Assembly (NCBI GenBank): GCA_036848175.1 | Contig: DAIUKO010000035.1 | Span: forward strand, 1 to 35,529 | Source: QHWF01 sp036848175 | GTDB lineage: Bacteria > Acidobacteriota > Vicinamibacteria > Vicinamibacterales > CAVVIG01 | Direction: 5' to 3' | DNA length: 35,529 nt | Part shown: one piece after another, positions 35,486 through 35,529 of the stretch | How the letters are laid out: each line of letters opens with the position of its first letter | Position numbering within the stretch: position 1 is the first letter of the stretch | Notes under the pieces: generated by a model | What the model saw: only the letters and a program-made list of their open reading frames with translations | Databases searched by the model: none | Told to the model about the DNA's origin: nothing | Program-made: the position numbers and the translations under genes

Positions 35486-35529
35486 GCTCATGGTGAGCTC
35501 GTCGAACGCTCATGGTGAGCTCGTCGAAC
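35486..35529. repeat. Tandem 22-bp REP-like repeat at the window edge
   Basis: Two perfect 22-base copies (35486-35507 and 35508-35529), each with the core GGTGAGCTCGTCGAAC, the second cut at the window end, so more may follow. Their reverse complement matches the left arm of the repeat at 26091-26113 with two differences over 25 bases. They lie upstream of the Asp-box gene promoter. Confidence 0.85.

Overview
The window comes from a GC-rich chromosome with dense, short-spaced genes. It looks like an Acidobacteriota genome, possibly the Vicinamibacteria side, although no phylogenetic marker gene is present to prove it. The main clue is three very large two-module FtsX/MacB-type permeases with no ATPase gene nearby, two of them in an operon with a small PadR regulator; this is the known acidobacterial 'duplicated orphan permease' (ADOP) arrangement. 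A large secreted Asp-box (VPS10/sialidase-like) protein, a PSMA-like M28 peptidase, an ECF sigma/FecR pair and a stand-alone TonB domain fit the same kind of organism. I see no rRNA, tRNA, CRISPR array, transposase, phage gene or replication origin, and no gene-free stretch longer than about 220 bases.

Layout. 1-2636: a truncated cyclase-family hydrolase, divergent from an MFS transporter that runs convergently into a Uma2-type nuclease-fold gene. 2828-6830 (minus): methyltransferase, secreted amidase, small membrane protein, ABM-fold protein and a second, exported cyclase-family hydrolase in close succession, the last four being a tight operon. 6910-8553: an exported TPR protein. 8565-12618 (minus): an ICL/PEP-mutase superfamily enzyme, an unknown protein and ADOP 1. 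12699-17137 (plus): a 41-codon reading frame overlapping the start of a 1135-residue TPR-CHAT (caspase/separase-fold) protein, then an alpha/beta hydrolase. 17250-22853 (minus): PadR, ADOP 3 and ADOP 2 in one operon. 23012-25637 (plus): ECF sigma factor, FecR-like membrane protein and NAD-dependent epimerase. 25624-28282: a TonB-C protein (minus) and a PSMA-like peptidase (plus). 28501-35405 (minus): an unusual subtilase and the Asp-box protein.

Two runs of exactly 100 N (1908-2007 and 33970-34069) are flanked on both sides by the same 55 bases. They look like unresolved contig overlaps, not missing DNA. Collapsing them removes 155 bases each and restores one intact frame for the MFS transporter (428 aa) and for the Asp-box protein (1083 aa).

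Points most worth a second look: the TPR-CHAT gene with its overlapping 41-codon frame and a perfect 14-bp palindrome in the divergent promoter region; a subtilase with Glu where the catalytic His belongs; an intergenic REP-like repeat apparently read as the signal-peptide start of the M28 peptidase and found again at the right edge of the window; and a 9-bp-period repeat that sits at three gene ends, once forming a 32-bp-arm hairpin and once supplying a ribosome binding site. No single operon clearly matches a described defence system; the TPR-CHAT locus is the best candidate for something new.
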